NCBI GenBank assembly: GCA_034211175.1
Contig: JAXHUH010000116.1
Location: forward strand, 1-15,368
Reading direction: 5' to 3'
Origin: JAXHUH01 sp034211175
GTDB lineage: Bacteria > Actinomycetota > Acidimicrobiia > Acidimicrobiales > CAIXPF01
Length of the DNA stretch: 15,368 nt
The position numbers were made by a program, and so were the translations under genes. The notes beneath the pieces were generated by a model that had not been told where the DNA came from, ran no database searches, and saw only the letters and a program-made list of their open reading frames with translations. Numbering within the stretch: the first letter of the stretch is position 1; the number at the start of each line of letters is the position of its first letter. Positions 13,173-15,368 of this stretch are shown here, piece by piece.

Positions 13173-15368
13173 GTGACAACCGGCATCGCCCGCGTCACGG
13201 CCCGAGCGGTGGTCGCACTGGTGGCGGTGGCGATGGGGTCGCTCGTCGTCGCCGTCGAGCCGGCGGGGGCGGAGACGACACTGACGGTCGGCACCCCGGC
13301 CGGCAACCTCTACCGCGACGGCCGCCCGATCCCGCTCGTCGTGACCATCAACGCCGACCAGCTGGTCGAGGGCGTGCTCAGCGTCGTCCACGACGACATG
13401 CCCGGTGGCCGTAGCACCGAGCAACTCGCCATCGAGGTCCCGGGCGGGACCAGCGCGCGGTTCGTGATGATCACCACCCCACCGCCGTGGTCCGGCCCGC
13501 CGGCCGTGACCCTGACCGTGGACGGCCGGGTCGTCGCACGCGGCGGCGGCCTCCAGCGCCGGGGCGACATCGAACCGGTCGGCGTGTTCCCCTCGTTCCG
13601 CAACCGCGATCTTCCCGAGCGGGCCGACCTGGTGGTCGACGCCGGCGGCGCCCAGCTCTTCGACTTCGATCCGGGCATGCTCGTCGAGGGAGCCGACGTC
13701 CTCGGCGCGTTCACTCACGTCGTGGTGTCCGCCGCCGACATCGAAGCTCTCGACGACACCGCGGTCGACTCGCTGTTGCGCTGGGTCGACGAGGGGGGTC
13801 GCCTCCTCGTCGACGACGAGCTGCCGGCGGCGATGGCGGACCTCCGGGCCGACGCCGACACCGACCACCTGCCCGTCGGGCTCGGCGAGGTGGTCCTCAC
13901 GGGCGGCGCCGTGGCCGACGGTGCCGTCGACGGGCTGTTCCGGCCGACGAGCTACACCGATTCGAACGAGCTGCCGTTCGGCTCGAGCTTCTACCCGACC
14001 GTGCCGATCCTCGCCCGCCAGGCCGGCGTCCAGACCCCCGACGTCGCCGAGCTGCTCTTCGTCACCGGCGGCTACGTCCTCCTGGTCGGCCCGGTGCTGT
14101 GGCTCGTGCTCCGCCGCCAGCGCCGCGAGCGGTACGTGTGGCTCGCCGTCCCGGCCGTCGCCGTGCTCGCCACGTCGGCCGTGTGGGTCACCGGCCGCCA
14201 GCTCCGCTCGGACGCGTCGGGCGCCCACGCCACGGTGGTCGTCGAGTCGGCGGCCACGACCGTCGCCCACAGCGACATCCTCCTGACCTCGGCCAACGGC
14301 GGCGATGTCGGGGTCACGATCCCCGCCGGCTGGCACCAGCAGAGCCTCGGCAACGAGCAGGGCATCGACACCTCGTCGATCGGCGCCGTCCACCGCGAGG
14401 GCAGCGACCTCGTCGCCGACGTGCCGCCCGGCGGCTTCGGGGTGTTCCGGGCCAGCGGCACCGTCGAGCAGGACCGGGCGTGGGACGTCGACGCCCGCAT
14501 CGACGACGGAGACATCGTCGGCACGGTCACGAACCTGAGCGACCACGAGCTGCAGGCCGTCTACGTCTTCGCCGGTGCGACCCACCGGATGGTGACCGAG
14601 CAGCTCGGAGCCGGCGAGACCGCCGACTTCGAGCTCGGGGTCGCGGCCGGCGCCCTCCGGCTGGGCGACGACCGCCTGACCAGCGAGATCTTCGAGCGGG
14701 CACAGCGCGGCGGCGACGCCGACGAGATCGTCAACGCCGGCGTGCTCACCAACTGGCTGAGCGGCTTCGGCCCGCAGGCCTACACCCCCGGGATCGTGAC
14801 CGTCGTCGGCTGGAGCAACGACGATCCCGCCCCGATCGTCACCCGCGACGGTGAGACGATCTCCGCGGGCAGCACCGCCTATGTCTCCCGCACCCCGGTC
14901 GAGGCGGGCGACGGCCCGCTGAGCCCGTCGACCGTGCGGACCGAGCTCGTCCGCGGGCCGTCACAGACGAGCATTCGCGACGCCGACGGGCCGGTCGACT
15001 TCGGGGTGACGCTGGCCATGACGCTGCCCGACGGCACACCCGGAACCGACCTGTTCCTCGAGATGCCCCGGACGGTCGGCGCCGCCGACCTGTGGACCGG
15101 CGACGACTGGCGCCCGCTCGGGATCGGCGACTCGAACGCCGACGTCTTCGCGGTCGAGCACGATGCGGTCACCGACGGTGTCGTCTACCTCCGTGTCGGC
15201 CTGACCGGCGACCTGTGGGGCAACGAGATCACGGTGCCCCTGCTCACCGCCGACCCCGGCGGCACCGAGTTGGCCGACGGCTCCGCCGACGAGGCGCCCG
15301 ACAACGTCACGACCACGACAGCCGGGCCGACCACGACAGCCGGGCCGACCACGACAGCCGGCCCGACC
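13173..15368 (+). CDS. Large exported membrane protein with ThuA/GATase-like segment, 3' truncated
   Basis: A frame of 732 codons, open to the right edge, so the end is missing. Residues 1-36 form a signal peptide (MTTGIARVTARAVVALVAVAM, cleavage probably after AGA). A beta-rich, Ig-like part (about 37-130) follows, then an alpha/beta segment (about 140-225) whose THVVVSAADIEALDD and LLRWVDEGGRLLVDDE recall ThuA/DUF4350/GATase-like domains; no catalytic Cys-His-Glu triad is evident. Two helices at about 293-313 and 322-341 flank the basic RRQRRER, then comes a long beta-rich exported domain. From 714 it turns into TTTAGP repeats. Proteins of this shape often neighbour ABC-type exporters or MoxR-type gene sets, but none is visible here. 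The function is unknown, and the family assignment is only by architecture. Confidence 0.85.
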   Translation, partial: MTTGIARVTARAVVALVAVAMGSLVVAVEPAGAETTLTVGTPAGNLYRDGRPIPLVVTINADQLVEGVLSVVHDDMPGGRSTEQLAIEVPGGTSARFVMITTPPPWSGPPAVTLTVDGRVVARGGGLQRRGDIEPVGVFPSFRNRDLPERADLVVDAGGAQLFDFDPGMLVEGADVLGAFTHVVVSAADIEALDDTAVDSLLRWVDEGGRLLVDDELPAAMADLRADADTDHLPVGLGEVVLTGGAVADGAVDGLFRPTSYTDSNELPFGSSFYPTVPILARQAGVQTPDVAELLFVTGGYVLLVGPVLWLVLRRQRRERYVWLAVPAVAVLATSAVWVTGRQLRSDASGAHATVVVESAATTVAHSDILLTSANGGDVGVTIPAGWHQQSLGNEQGIDTSSIGAVHREGSDLVADVPPGGFGVFRASGTVEQDRAWDVDARIDDGDIVGTVTNLSDHELQAVYVFAGATHRMVTEQLGAGETADFELGVAAGALRLGDDRLTSEIFERAQRGGDADEIVNAGVLTNWLSGFGPQAYTPGIVTVVGWSNDDPAPIVTRDGETISAGSTAYVSRTPVEAGDGPLSPSTVRTELVRGPSQTSIRDADGPVDFGVTLAMTLPDGTPGTDLFLEMPRTVGAADLWTGDDWRPLGIGDSNADVFAVEHDAVTDGVVYLRVGLTGDLWGNEITVPLLTADPGGTELADGSADEAPDNVTTTTAGPTTTAGPTTTAGPT
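15312..15365 (+). repeat. 18-bp tandem repeat encoding TTAGPT-type units
   Basis: Three copies of ACCACGACAGCCGGGCCG lie at 15312-15329, 15330-15347 and 15348-15365; the third has one change (GGC for GGG). They encode a Thr/Ala/Gly/Pro linker, and a fourth unit begins at the edge. The array probably continues past the window. Confidence 0.85.

Noticed and set aside
13110..14585. A 491-codon minus-strand ORF, and a 455-codon plus-strand ORF at 13487-14854
   Set aside because: Both overlap the large exported protein, which has a signal peptide, two helices, a good ribosome binding site and natural composition. The two ORFs give His/Asp/Arg-rich or Arg/Pro-rich products typical of shadow frames.
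1..15368. Mobile element, CRISPR array, tRNA or rRNA
   Set aside because: I saw no transposase or integrase, no terminal repeats, no regular spacer-repeat array, and no tRNA-like cloverleaf or rRNA motif on reading both strands. The only tandem arrays are the 18-bp coding repeat at the right edge and short in-gene duplications.

Overview
The window is about 15.4 kb of very GC-rich DNA (roughly 70% or more by eye) with dense, mostly intact genes. I see no tRNA, rRNA, CRISPR array, insertion sequence or phage gene. It looks like chromosomal DNA of a high-GC actinobacterium, and I suspect the class Acidimicrobiia. The grounds are an F420-type luciferase-like oxidoreductase, an MT0933/Rv0909-like small protein, a steroid-type actinobacterial thiolase, and start codons lying 6-8 nt behind -10-like hexamers, as in leaderless actinobacterial transcripts. 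The class assignment is inference.

Layout. (1) 2-2045, plus strand: the 3' part of a membrane sensor histidine kinase (dCache-like sensor, HAMP, HisKA, HATPase), overlapping by 47 nt a single-domain response regulator. (2) 2100-2285, minus: a small MT0933-like antitoxin-family protein with no visible toxin partner. (3) 2443-4227, plus: a DUF2207 membrane protein. (4) 4237-9408, minus: a branched-chain-amino-acid-type (HAAT family) ABC transporter read as livG, livF, a 36-residue bridging ORF, livH, livM, then the substrate-binding protein. The first junctions are 4-nt GTGA/ATGA overlaps; the binding-protein gene follows a 112-nt gap and has its own strong ribosome binding site and a TTG start. 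(5) 9599-10561, minus: an LLM-class oxidoreductase. (6) 10699-10953 and 11034-11267, plus: two small proteins, the first with two membrane helices, the second soluble. (7) 11329-12507, plus: a thiolase whose motifs resemble mycobacterial steroid-degradation thiolases of the FadA5 type. (8) 12598-12834, minus: a small membrane protein. (9) 13173 to the right edge, plus: a large exported, membrane-anchored protein with a ThuA/GATase-like segment, still open in an 18-bp Thr/Pro-coding repeat where the window ends.

The transporter, LLM oxidoreductase and thiolase could together suit uptake and beta-oxidation-type breakdown of small organic acids or sterol-derived compounds, but they lie in separate transcription units and nothing here proves a shared pathway. 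Gene ends are marked by GC-rich hairpins without T-tracts, several folding in or abutting a stop codon. I did not find an obvious new multi-gene defence or mobile system. The most unusual items are the GTGA-bridged 36-residue ORF inside the liv operon, the altered ABC signature motifs in both of its ATPases, and the large C-terminally incomplete membrane protein at the right edge.
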